Positions 10,346-21,195 of a stretch of DNA of 64,000 nt are shown piece by piece. The DNA comes from Chloranthus sessilifolius (taxonomy: Eukaryota; Streptophyta; Magnoliopsida; Chloranthales; Chloranthaceae): positions 120,922,331 to 120,986,330 of the forward strand of contig CM037585.1 in the NCBI GenBank assembly GCA_021018995.1. Direction: 5' to 3'. The stretch's first letter is position 1; each line of letters opens with the position of its first letter. The notes under the pieces are model-generated. The model made no database searches. It was not told the DNA's origin and saw only the letters and a list, made by a program, of their open reading frames with translations. The position numbers and the translations under genes are program-made.

Positions 10346-12074
10346 ACATAATAAATGTTGCAGCTAGTATAGGCATATCATTAGTATTCAATTCGACATA
10401 ATAAATAAATACTGTAATTATTACAGGTATAATGCAATGCTAACGACTTTTGCTTCCTAGAAGACATGCCTCATGATCTGCTAAAGAACCAATGGACTCA
10501 GGTTGAGAGATTTAGTGGTTTTCGATTGGCTCCAAGATGACTCGATGAGAAGTATATACAAATAGGGTACCAAAATAGCCCAGTGGCTAGAACAAAGATT
10601 CAAAGTCTAGATTACCACCAAAAAAGCTAAATTGTAGGTGATGACCAATAAACAAAGTAATTCAGTGAGTTACAAAAGAGTGCATTCTACGGTAACTTTT
10701 TTCACATAGTAATTCGAACCCAACTAAAGTCTCATTGAAGCAAGCATTTTTCATTTTTCTCAATCTGTCATGGTGGTGATTTTAGACAGAATAAGTAGGG
10801 ATCTGCTTCTAGCAACAGAATAAGCAAGCATCTACTTCTAGCATATAGTAGAGAATTGTGTTCCTTTATATAGTGAATGATGAAAACAGAAAGAATTGTA
10901 TGGCACTGAACCTAATAGCCTGTATAGGCCGATATGTATAGGTGATCTCCAAAAGAATTGATATATAATAAGAGATACCAAATCCCTTAGTTGCTTATGT
11001 CTTAATAGAATCGGTTGAACCTAATAGCCTGTATGTATCAATTAAATTGGCAGATACCTATAAGATACTAATACTGTTATTGGTATCAGTGTTGAACCAG
11101 GGTGAAATTAAAATACATATTGTGTCGGCTGAGATTTGCTTATGTATTAGTATAATTAGCAACATAAAGGACTGTCTAAGAAATTCATCATCATAAACAA
11201 TGGAAAAATGTAAAGTTTCCTATCCAATCTACAATAATGAGCGGGGCCAAAAGCCATCTGTGGAAAACAGAGATGGATGGAGACCGAATAACTAGTTGAT
11301 TAGAAGAAAGAAAAAACTAGGTTGCATATAGAGTGAAGCCATTGTTAAATGGGGGCAGTAGCAAAGAACATGATGTTAGAAGTTTTTATTTTGGTGGCCT
11401 TCACTATGGTCAATCCGCTGACTGGTGAATGGTGTAAGATCAATCTTGAGATGTGTAGTTGCTAATTTGGTGAATTTGAAGAGAAAAAATAACTAATAGT
11501 TAAGTCTTTTAGTTATGGTATGATTGTGATTTCTAATCACAATATAATTAGTAATTTAAGTCCTTAATAGGAAAGGACTCTTTGGCTATAAATATAAGGG
11601 AAGAACATGAACCATGAGCTCATATCACATGACATGAAAAAATAAATTAAATCAGAATAAAAGGTTTGCAACAGTATAATTAAATGGTGCTCTAGAAGCT
11701 GACCTTTCCATTCATGGGGCTTCTAGAACAAAGAAGGAACAAAATAAGATCTTAAATAAAACCACCTTGGAAATCAAAAGTTTGGTCAACTCGAATGATG
11801 GGTAAACACAAAACCAAGTAACAATGTTCTAATACTATTTGAAGAAATTAGATCGAAGATAACAAGTTTTTTTCCCTCTCATTGAGGTGTATAACATGCA
11901 AGGCTTAATTGGATAGTATCCATAAACGCCCTGATAAAAAGAACAAAAGGTAAAATGAGAAATCTGCTTGTTAGCAGTATAATAGAATCGGCTAAAATAT
12001 GATAAAATACATTTCCTATCATGCATGTATGAATCTGAACATATTGATTATGACTACTAAGTTTGAATCTGTAT
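10346..12074. other. No gene recognised
   Basis: This is AT-rich text with short open frames of no protein character on either strand. It may be carboxypeptidase intron or flank carried along with the captured exons. Confidence 0.4.
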
Positions 12075-12586
12075 TGTCACAACCCCAGATTCTTGGGATG
12101 AGTGCACGTCATGCATTATATATAGGTATGTGTGTTTCACAAGGAGACCAAAACGAACCATAGACACTATGTGTGTACGTGAGAAACACACTAATATTTC
12201 CCTAATTTATATGTATAAAAGTGAAAGAGAGAGGAGAGAAGAGCCCTTGCGTAACTCTATTCTAACCTAAATAGAGAGAAGGAGAATATAGAGAGAAAGA
12301 AGAGAAGAGCCTAGTAAAGAACTAGGGTTTCGTTGGGACTTAAATCAGCAGAAGAGTTGGAGAAAAGGCTGGAGGAGGAACCTTGGAGGCATGTTAGCCT
12401 AGTAGAATTTCGAATCTTAAATCAAACTTGCGCGAGACTCATCGTCAGAGGTATGTTAAAGGCATGATAGATGCTTAGGCATGTTTTAAATAATAGGAAG
12501 AATGTTGGTAGAATGTTTTTAAAGATGTTAAGGTTTGAATGCAGGGTGAAATTGTGTTCTCGATCTGATCGAGGAGCAAAAATCAT

Positions 12587-12800
12587 CGCTCCTCGCTCGA
12601 GCGAGGATGAATAGGAAAAATATAGCTCTGGGCTCGCTCGAGCGGTCCCCAAAAACTAAGGGGAAGCTCGCTCGAGCGAGGTCCCCAGTAATGCTTCAGT
12701 GGCTCGATTTAACCGCTCGAGCGACCTCGATTTAACCGCTCGAGCGAGGTCAGGTGACCGCTCGAGCGAGGTCAAGTGACCGCTCGAGCGAGGTCTGGTG
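12587..12800. repeat. CTCGCTCGAGCGAG palindrome array, family B LTR
   Basis: About seven copies of GCTCGAGC, most extended to CTCGCTCGAGCGAG, lie in about 210 bp. The last four are tandem units of roughly 20 bp ending in 'gaggtcaNgtgac'. The same palindrome recurs in the copia LTR at 23635-24296. Confidence 0.88.
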
Positions 12801-13760
12801 ACCACTCAGTTCTTGGAATTTTCGAATACAGGAAACTTGGGGTTTGTACACCCCAATGGTTCTAGTGACCTTTCTAAGCCTATGCTAAATTGAAATGTAG
12901 GTTTGACGCATGATCATGAAGTATAAACCTCTACGAGAAGGCGTGCTTTGAAATTCGTCGAGGTAGGGAATATTCTTGAAACATGTGCATTGTTTCGTGA
13001 AATTCATATATGTAGTGTAATCCATTAAATAGTCAAATACTACATGATCCTCATGAAAAAGGGTGTGCGAGTGAGTTTACAACGTGAAAGTCTTGAGGTC
13101 CCCAGGGGACGAAAAATCATATAGTTAAAACAAAGAAGGATGTGATGGGAATAAGGGGCATCCCAGGGATGCAGATGAAAACTAACAGAGAAACGTAAGT
13201 AATGTGATAAGGCCTAACGTAATATAATTAGCACAATCACGGTGAATAACTATATGTAGAGCACATTTGATATTTTTATTATTTAAGGTTTGATTAGAAT
13301 ACCCCACCGACGTGGCGGGATACCCACGACTGACTCGGCAGGATATCCGTGAGCGGTACAGCGGCAGATCCGTACTTTCATAGTACATCCCAGGGATGTA
13401 GATCTAAAAATAGACCCCGCCACCTATGAGAAAGGGGCTTGGGCAGTATTCCCAGGGGATACATATAATAACTGTCTAGTTAGACGACGATGGTGGGTAT
13501 TCCATCGGGGCTCGATGCTATATTGCTCGGGGACTACTTAAGTTAAGATTTAAGTGATTAGGCCAAATTCACAACTAAACTAATAAGGAGATTAAACAAA
13601 ACCATGCTAAGTAACAGTCAAAATCATTAGTTTATTTTCAGTTATTTCAATTGTTGTCCATAAGTGATTACTCGATAATTTTATGCTTGTTAAACTGCTG
13701 ACATATGTGTGGAGGTCAATCTATATGTTCTTTTTGTTTCCCTACGGAGCTAGGATGTAG

Positions 13761-13892
13761 CTCACCCCCCTTAGACTATACGTCGCAGGTCCAGGACTAG
13801 TGGCAGCAAAGACTTCTGGAGAAGCTGATCCAAGGGTTTCGGATTTCGTACCCACAGAAGAGTCAGAACCTCCTCCTGAGGAATTCTTCTAG
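13761..13892 (+). other. Conserved acidic short frame in family B LTR
   Basis: After an acceptor-like 'gatgtag', 43 codons run through PLRLYVAGPG and SDFVPTEESEPPPEEFF to a TAG at 13890-13892. The frame matches families A and C, with different codons for the same residues. Confidence 0.45.
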
Positions 13893-14241
13893 GAAACCCA
13901 CTGCATACTTTGAGAGTGAGTTGAGAGTATTAGGTACGGCTTGGTATGTCAAGCCTCTTTATTTCGAATGTTTTTAAATACCGTTTCTTTGACAAAACGT
14001 CTAGGATGAACTATTATTACTAATGGTTTGGGTAAGTCCTTATGTCCATGAATTGGCATGGGACAAGGACTGCCTTGTGATATCTTGATTATTTTTTTGA
14101 GTTTTCATTTAGAGTAGCTACGTGTGCCTCAATTATAGTTTGGGCTTGTATATATTAATGTCTTGTAAGGAACCCAGGGCACGGCCTTGAAAGTCGTGCT
14201 GATGGCACGGATTTCGGGGTTTTGAAATTCGGGCTGTCACA

Positions 14242-14699
14242 CGTATATTCACAATTAAACCCATCTTTAGAGGCACTAAAGAGTAAGGATTTTAAAGTAA
14301 TTTCAAGACGAAAGCTGAAATAAATGATAGCCTCGATTTTTTATTTTAATTTTCACCTCTTACATGGTTTCGCGTACAAGAATGAATAAAGAATTGCTAT
14401 ATACTGAAAAAAATTGTTGCATTTCTCATCAACTATATTGTAGAGGAGACAAATAATTGCTTCCTTCGTATGCTGCTCAGGAATAAGCCAAGTAATGCAG
14501 TTTCTCTCTAAAGAATTAAATAATCGAAATCTTACAAAAAAAAATGAATATTTTTTATTTTATCTTTTTTGGATCGGTAAATGAGATTTTTATTTATTAA
14601 TTAAAAACCAGTGAGGAGCTGTTACAAGAACAAAACAAACCCGAAAGTAGAGAACTCACTACTCCAACAAAGGCTAGCCCATAACCAAATCTAAAAGCA
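14242..14699. other. No gene recognised
   Basis: AT-rich spacer between the family B LTR and the LINE remnant. Confidence 0.4.
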
Positions 14700-15078
14700 C
14701 CCTAATGCGAGAGGAAAAAAGGCTACAAGGCGAAGTTATCCCACATCTCCAGAAGATCATTTGAGAGGTCTCTCGCCTCCTTCAACACCAAACTAAAAGG
14801 CTTTTTAATTCTTCTAAATATCCTACTATTCCTTTCCTTCTAGGTAGACCATATAACTCCATTGCCGGGACCTTCCACAAATCAGCCTTAATACCATCAA
14901 AACAATCATTCCATAAAGCGATCAAGGAGCTATAATCCTTTGGAAATGTAAAACACATCCCAAAGGTGGACAAAATTAGCACACCAAACTTTTCTGACAC
15001 CCGAACAGTGGATCAACAAATGTTCAGCTGTTTCTTCTTCCCTAAAACACATGACATGCCTGTTTCTTAAGCGAGACT
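14700..15078 (-). pseudogene. LINE remnant, zinc-binding region of reverse transcriptase ORF
   Basis: On the minus strand, 15060 to 15006 read HVMCFREEETAEHLLIHCS, the CX-EEETAEHLLIHC signature of the zf-RVT domain found near the C-terminus of plant L1-type LINE pol and derived proteins. It is followed in shifted frames by a LIALWNDCFDGIK-like stretch and a degenerate tail. Frameshifts and stops break it, and no reverse transcriptase core is present. It is a 5'-truncated, decayed copy inside the 14.8-kb insertion. Confidence 0.8.
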
Positions 15079-16104
15079 TCTTCTATTCAATTGGTCCAAG
15101 GTTAAGATTCTACCCTAAGTCCCCAACCAACACTCCACCCAAAAAACCTAATTTAAGGGGGGGACTTTCACTTTCCATATTCTAACCCATTAGGGCATAG
15201 GCATAGGTTTCAAAGTATAGGTTTCAGTTTCTTTTGTTATTTATGGTTTTTCAGATTTCCTGTATTTTAGCAGCATGGTTTCCACTGTCAAATTTTCTAT
15301 TGTGTTTATTTTACAGCACAGATAACTCAGCTTCCATCAGCCAGTGTCTTTTTCAGAAGGAATATTATCATTGGGGTTTGAGCTTGCAACCTCAAGGTTA
15401 CACTAGAAACAGCCTTCCAGTTTAGCTAAAAGTTTGTGTATTAAGCTACCTTAACTTAATTTTGGGTTCTTTAAAGAAAATTTAATAAAGAAGAAAAGGA
15501 AAAAAAGCAAGAAAAAGTGACAAGGCACAAACTGGTTCATGTATTGACTCAGTTTTGTGGGTTTTTAACCCCCAATACTAAATCTTTTGAAACTCTGAAA
15601 ACCAAACTATTGGGATAAGTAGTGTCAATTCTTAGATAACTAATTCAAGAGGGGGGTTTCACTTGAGATTTTTTACCCCATTTATCGCGTCTTGTTCTTC
15701 CTTTTACTAGTTTTACAATAAAAATTGATAAGCGAAAAAAAAAACACATTGGGATATGACATTGTAGTTTTCTGAATGTTGAAACATGCCTGTCTGGGAC
15801 TTTTTAACTATTGAATTATTTGCAAATTTGATCTAAGATTCAAATTCAAAACATTTGGAACTAGTAAAAATAGGGGAAAACTTATCAATTAGCCGATCTG
15901 CTATATAGATCAACTTTGAGAAACCCATAGTATGCTAATTTGTAAGCATTGAAGTTGGCTCTGAAAATTTTCAGTTAGATCTCTGAAGCTAACAGTCATT
16001 CAAAGCATCTTTATTATTTAAATCAAATGTAATTCTTGATTGATTGCTACAATAACTATTTCACTGTGATTGCAAGTAACAATCTATACATGAAGGTAAT
16101 AAAT
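15079..16104. other. No gene recognised
   Basis: AT-rich, with one open frame of about 60 codons at 15234-15425 that has no recognisable protein character. Confidence 0.4.
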
Positions 16105-16556
16105 TAAAAATCAGAACAAATTTAAAGGTAATAAATTATAAAATGGACCCCAGAAATTATAGAAAACACCATAAATCAGAACAAATTTGAAGGTTTTGAA
16201 AGGAAGAAATTGCCCCATAAACTAGAGCAAAAAATTATAAAAAACACCATAAATCAGAACAAAAAATTACAAACCAGAGTAAATTTGAAAGGTAATAAAT
16301 AATAAAAAAATGGCTTAGAAATTACAAAAAACACCTTCAACCAGAGCAAATTTGTAGGTTTGAAAGGAAAAAATTGCCCCATAAACCAGAGAAAAAAATT
16401 ACCAAAAACACCATAAATCAAAGCCAAAAATTACAAACCAGAGCAATTTTTAAGGTAATAAATAATAAAAAAGGGCCCATAAATTACCAAAAAATCATAA
16501 ACCAGAGCAAATTTGTAGGTTTAGAAAGGAAAAAAATTACCCCATAAACCAACAAC
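16105..16556. repeat. Minisatellite of alternating 66-bp and 98-bp units
   Basis: About three higher-order repeats alternate a unit with 'ggtaataaataataaaaaatgg' character and a unit with 'ggtttgaaaggaaaaaattgcccc'. Both contain 'ccataaatcagaac' or 'accagagcaaattt'. The adjacent 16650-16690 text ('gggttttgaaaggaggaaaattg') resembles the second unit, so the array probably grew from this leader sequence. Confidence 0.75.
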
Positions 16557-16570
16557 AACAACAGGGTAAG

Positions 16571-16830
16571 TACCTAATCGAAAGCTCCCTAGGGCTTCGA
16601 TTTCGACTTCGATGTATCCTGCAACACAAAAACAAGGAAGATTTGATTGCAAAAATGAGGGTTTTGAAAGGAGGAAAATTGAAACTGCAAGTTAAGACTT
16701 GCATGCCTTTGTTGGAGATGAGTCGGCTGTGAGGAGGTGAGGAGATGAAGCCCTTTTATAGGAGAAATTCTGCATCTCCAGATCTGTTGGGTCATTTCCA
16801 ATAGATCTGTAACCCAAAAATCTCTGCATC
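16571..16830 (-). promoter_or_regulatory. Promoter-like region and leader on the minus strand
   Basis: TATAAAAGGG (reverse complement of 16751-16760) is followed by a CT-rich leader, a stretch resembling an intron, and an acceptor-like 'ttttgtgttgcag' at about 16620. A short open segment then follows. It could be the 5' end of a captured gene. I could not connect it to any exon. Confidence 0.4.
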
Positions 16831-17354
16831 AACCATCCGATCATAGCCATCATACCAGTCTTCCTCGTTGAGACGATGGACGAACCTGAGCACCATTTTC
16901 GGATAGATTCATCCTACCTCCAGTCTAACACTTAGATTTTGGCCAGATTTTCTGCAAGTAGGGTTTGTACCCTACGCGAAGGTGCTCTGCTCGATGACGA
17001 CCTCTCGAAATAGGGTTTATACCCATTATCGTTGACGATCAACGACTGCAACATCTATATCCCCAAAGAACTCCACAAAGCCATTCACAGGGTTTAAAGG
17101 CTACAACGGAAGGTAGATGCAGTTGTAATAAATATAGTTGTTGCCTTCCTTCGTTAGAAAATGCAGGTAATAAAATATTATTACGAAGACTTCACCTCTT
17201 AAGCCCAAAAAATTACATGGAATGTGAAGAGTCGATTACACCGGTGTAATACACTAAAACGAACGAGAAGACGATGTAAAATTTCTGACCGTTACCCCTA
17301 ATTTTGCCACTTTATGCATGATTTCTCCATAATATTTTGAAACGAATGTACCCC

Positions 17355-17802
17355 ATATATAGAGGGAGCAAGTCATATGAGAAATCATCACTCTAATGGA
17401 GCAAAGTGGCCCATTGTGGGTCACATGTCATGTGCCCTCACATGGTTCTGCTTACTCTCGGTCTTTGCACCAATCTGCACTATAGTCATTAGAATGGGAC
17501 CCTACATTAATTTCTATATCATAAAGCACTACCACACAAGTAATGTTTGACAAGAGTGCATTTTTCATTGACATGTTTTGGCATGGAGAGCTTCACCATG
17601 GAAATTCATTAAAATTCAGATAGGATGAGATTTTCTCATATCTCAAATTTTAAAACACTGACCCGACTAGCTGGTGGTGATCAACAAATATAGATGAAGT
17701 GGGGCATGTATTAGCGATCCAAGTTGCTAGGTGGAAGCATGGCATGTGCTACCCTATCCACTTTTTATCATGGAATAACCATTTAGAATTGAGTGGAGTA
17801 TT
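17355..17802 (-). repeat. Upstream half of the split SAUR promoter
   Basis: This segment continues the SAUR copy at 389-2405 after the 14.8-kb insertion. It matches 31300-31745, the spacer of the divergent pair at 30890/32227, almost base for base. It ends at 'gaattgagtggagta' where a retroelement sequence begins. The plus-strand partner gene expected here is missing. Confidence 0.85.
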
Positions 17803-18654
17803 GTTCCTTACGTAGCTACAATTTATTGAAGCGGACCCTACCGGCTCCAGGTCCCGCACCAGCAGTGGCACCACCACCACCCCCACCACCACAGCAGGAC
17901 CCACCCGTGGGTGGGGCACACTCAGTTGATCCACCAGTGGAGGGGACACCCTCCCGTACCACTGCCTCACCTATGCCCCCAGCACGCTCTGCGGCAGCTA
18001 CACCCACTTCTTCATATCACCGGCGAGCTGCTCGCCAGGCTCCGACAATAGAGGACGTGTTGGCCAGGATGGAGGCCAACAACGAGCGGATGAACCGACG
18101 AATGGACTTTTTAATGTTTCATATACTTCGCTACATCTATCCGTTGGACTACCAGCAGTGCCTCACGTAGGAGGCGGAGTGGACAGCAGGACGGACTGCA
18201 TTCCATACGGGTGTCATTTTCCATGCGATTTACAACCGACGACGATCGGCTCGGCGCCCAAAGAGCAAAGCGACCGGTGAGACGGTCACCCACTGAGATG
18301 ACCCAACCGCCGCTAGTCCAACCAGAGCCACCAGTCCAGTCAGAGCCTGCCCCTGCATCAGATCATCCAGGGGAGGGGACGGCGTGAGACTGAGACGAGG
18401 ATGTTTTTGTGTGACTGATTTTGCGAGATTTGATGTAACTGAAAAGATGTAATTCAACAAGTTGTAAATTTTGGAAATTAATGAAATATACAAAAAAAAT
18501 TTGTGTATGTGCTTGAATTAATTATGTTTACTTGCTCTTTATAATGCATCTGTCAACTTTTTCGTGTTTGGTTACGTGTTACCCCAGTGTGTGGGGTACC
18601 CAAGCGAACACCCTTGGGTTATTTCGAGGATGAAAATTCCTAAGGTGGGGAGAA
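17803..18654 (+). mobile_element. 3' internal region of a gypsy-type element with polypurine tract
   Basis: Upstream of the LTR at 18655 lies a C-rich coding-like segment (about 17835-18170) encoding a Pro-rich stretch and then EDVLARMEANNERMNRRMD, a hydrophilic helix like the C-terminal part of gag-like plant transposon proteins. The segment ends with 'tcgaggatgaaaattcctaaggtggggagaa', the usual text and polypurine tract just before a chromovirus 3' LTR. No protease, reverse transcriptase or integrase is present, so this is a non-autonomous or deleted element. The 5' LTR is lost at the junction near 17802. Confidence 0.7.
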
Positions 18655-19229
18655 TGTAATATCTCAAAAAATTGACCATTTGACTTTGACCTCGGGATCC
18701 ATGCCCGATTGATCGTAGGTTGACCAAGCGATGGTCAAACTTTGAATTCAAGGAGTGATGAACTGATGTGATGCAAATGGGACTCAAGTGTAGTGAGTGT
18801 TATTGGTTTAGAGTCACATACACCTATCTCTGGTGTATGTGTTTAACACACAAGCAGGAGAGAGAATAAAAGGATTTTAATAACCCTAGTTCCCTTTTGT
18901 TGGTTGTTGAAGAGAAAGTTAAGAAGAGAGAGAGAGAGTAAAGAGGAGTTATGGAAGAGGAGTTAATGCAAATCAAGAGGAGATTAGAGCATTGATTTTC
19001 GGATTCAAAGCGATTGGGATCATTGAAGCAAGTGATGGAACTCTAGCCATCAAACCCAACAAATCAATCCCTTGAAGGGATTATTGAGGTGAGTTTTAAG
19101 TAAAGTGAATGCATATATTGTAGACAAGTTTAATTCAGTCAAGTAGGGTTAAATGGGTAGATTAAAGGCATATAAAAGAAAGGAGAAAGATTTGGAAGAA
19201 CAGTCCAGAAGGGGGCTGAATCCGGCCAA

Positions 19230-19656
19230 ATCGATTAATCGAAATTAGAGTTCAATTAATCAATTTTGGCCTGGAAGTTGAAGAGTCATGAAAGCCCGAT
19301 TTCGATTAATCGAATTATATTTTGATTAATCGATTTGGATTTCGATTAGTCGATTTGGAAATCGACTAATCGACTGGGTACCTCCAGTGGCTGGAGAAAG
19401 GAGACCTGGGGAAATCGACTAATCGAGTTGGGAAATCGATTAATCGATTTTAGATTTCGATTAATCGATTTGGGATCGACTAATCAATTTCAGACTTTCG
19501 ACCACTCGATTTGAGAATCGACTTTATTATGTTAGAGACTTCGATTAATTGATTTGGGATCGATTAATCGAATTTGAATCTCGATTAATCGATTTTGATA
19601 ATTGATTAATCGATTTGGGTTTCGATTAATCGATTTTGGGAATCGATTAATCGACT
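19230..19656. repeat. CGATTAATCGA palindrome array, family C LTR
   Basis: More than fifteen copies of CGATTAATCGA or one-base variants (CGACTAATCGA, CGATTAGTCGA) lie in 430 bp, spaced 12-25 bp apart. The array is in the presumed transcribed leader part of the LTR, between donor-like sites at 19089 and 19834. The same palindrome fills 54023-54620 in a different element. Confidence 0.9.
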
Positions 19657-20699
19657 TTGGCAGTTTTATTTAACTTTATAATTTTCCTTTGAAATTCATG
19701 GAGGGTCTAGGACCTCCTTCATTACATCTTTAGTGATGTATTACATGTGTTATGATGTACCATAGGTGGTACGTGTGAAAGCGAGCACAAGGAGCCGCGT
19801 GGGACCTTGATGCTTGGACCTTCAGAGAATTGAGGTAAGGAACACCTTGAACATGTACTTTAATTTCAAGAGCATGTATGTAGTGATATAATTATCAAAT
19901 TTAAAGTTTTTTTAACTTACGAAAAGCTTTGTGAAAATGGGTATGTATGTAACACCAAGAATGTGAAAAAGGCATCGATGTGATGCAAGTAATTAAGATC
20001 AAGCAATCTAATGAGAATGAGACATCCCCAGGGGATGAGAAAGTAATAAAGGCATCAGGTGTGATGCGAGTATGTATATATCCCAGGGATGTATACATAT
20101 GATTGAATAATTACTGTTGAGGCCTAATTGATATAAGATAGCACACTTACACGGTGAACAATTATATGTAAAGCACATATTATTTTTGTTATTTGAGGTT
20201 TAATAGGATACCCCACCGACGTGGCGGGATACCCACGACTGACGCGATAGGATATTCGTGACCGGTACGACGGCCAATCCGTATACCAGTGTGGAGATTT
20301 ATCCATAACAATAAGCACATCCCAGGGATGTTGAGTGATATTTAAGCCCGCTGCCTAGTGAGAAAGGGGCTTGGGTAGTATTCTCAGGGAATACATTATT
20401 TACAACTGTCTATTTAGACGACGATGAAGGGTATCTCATCGGGGCTCGATGCTATATTGCTCGGGGATTACTTAAGTTGAAGATTTAAATTTTGCTTTAG
20501 GCCTGTTCAGTTTCATTCATGATAAGTCAACAGTAAAATAAGACATGCTAATTACCAATAAACTTGAATGCAATTCATCAGCTTTTAAACTATTTTCTAG
20601 CAAATGCATAGGCACATCATGCTTAGAATATCATGGAATATATGTGAGTCTTAATTTATATGTTCGTTGTGTTTGTTCCCTATTGAGGTAGGATGTAGC

Positions 20700-20828
20700 T
20701 CACCCTTTAGACTATACGTCGCAGGTCCATTGATAGCAGCTATTGAGGCTTTGGGAGACGTAGATCAGGATGATTCGGATTACGTGCCTGGAGACTAGTT
20801 AGAGCCTCCACCCGAGGACTTCTTCTAG
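20700..20828 (+). other. Conserved acidic short frame in family C LTR
   Basis: The frame runs FRLYVAGPL, then DDSDYVPGD, an in-frame TAG at 20796-20798, then LEPPPEDFF and a final TAG at 20826-20828. Apart from the internal stop it matches the frame in families A and B. Confidence 0.4.
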
Positions 20829-21195
20829 GAGACTCTGTTGTGTACTTTGATAGAGAGTCAGTTTTGATAACAGATTATATAGCTTGGTATGTCAAGCCTT
20901 TATTTTTGTCAAATAATGTAATTAAATTGGATTATTCTTTTGGCGAACCATCTGGGGTGATCTGTTTATCACTGATGGTTCGGGTCGGTTCTCTGTTCAT
21001 GCAGTGGCATAAAAGTAGAACTGTCTTTTGCGTATGCCAGTTGGGCATATTAACCGTTTCCGCTTTATGAGATTATTTGCTTTATTTATTTAATTATGCT
21101 TGTTATACCAATGTTCCGTGCATAGTTTTGGGGCGCGGTCTGGAGGACCGTACTGATAGCATGAGTTTCGGGGTGCCGAAATTCGGGCTGTCACA

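Larger units (their letters stand above)
12075..14241 (+). mobile_element. Solo LTR, chromovirus-like family B
   Basis: It begins TGTCACAACCCCAG and ends TTCGGGCTGTCACA. The flanking 5 bp are TGTAT on the left (12070-12074) and CGTAT on the right (14242-14246), a target duplication with one mismatch. The layout matches family A: TATA-like ATGTATAAAAG near 12212, a GA-rich leader, donor-like CAGAG|GTATG (12451), a palindrome array, donor-like GAG|GTAGGG (12963), a conserved 'ACGACGATGG...CCATCGG' hairpin near 13485, and an acceptor-like AG before the acidic frame. It lies inside the 14.8-kb insertion. Confidence 0.88.
2518..17354 (-). mobile_element. 14.8-kb composite insertion with captured gene fragments
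   Basis: The SAUR promoter text 'ggctgtctctat' stops at 2517 and resumes as 'atatatagagggagcaagtcatatg' at 17355. Together these reproduce the TATA region of the other SAUR copies, apart from about 2 bp in a TA run. Everything between is therefore inserted. The left end reads GGGCACGTTTGTTTCG, and the right end on the other strand reads GGGGTACATTCGTTTC: imperfect terminal inverted repeats. A second inverted match to the left end lies about 90 bp inside the right edge (17232-17266). Inside are minus-strand exons from at least two host genes, a LINE remnant, three solo LTRs and a minisatellite. The ends suggest a PIF/Harbinger-like or hAT-like DNA element, but no transposase is visible and a stepwise build-up of insertions is possible. 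Confidence 0.6.
18655..21195 (+). mobile_element. 3' LTR of a chromovirus-like element, family C
   Basis: It begins TGTAATATCTC right after the polypurine tract and ends TTCGGGCTGTCACA. At 2541 bp it has the same plan as families A and B: TATA-like GAATAAAAGG near 18866, a GA microsatellite leader, donor-like GAG|GTGAG (19089), a palindrome array, donor-like GAG|GTAAGG (19834), the 'GACGACGATGA...TCATCGG' hairpin region near 20418, and an acceptor-like AG at 20698. The 3' end abuts a truncated copia element with no target duplication visible. Confidence 0.85.

Noticed and set aside
17793..17834. Start of the Pro-rich open frame upstream of the family C LTR
   Set aside because: The first codons are SAUR spacer and unrelated text fused at the junction, so the apparent ATG is not a real start.
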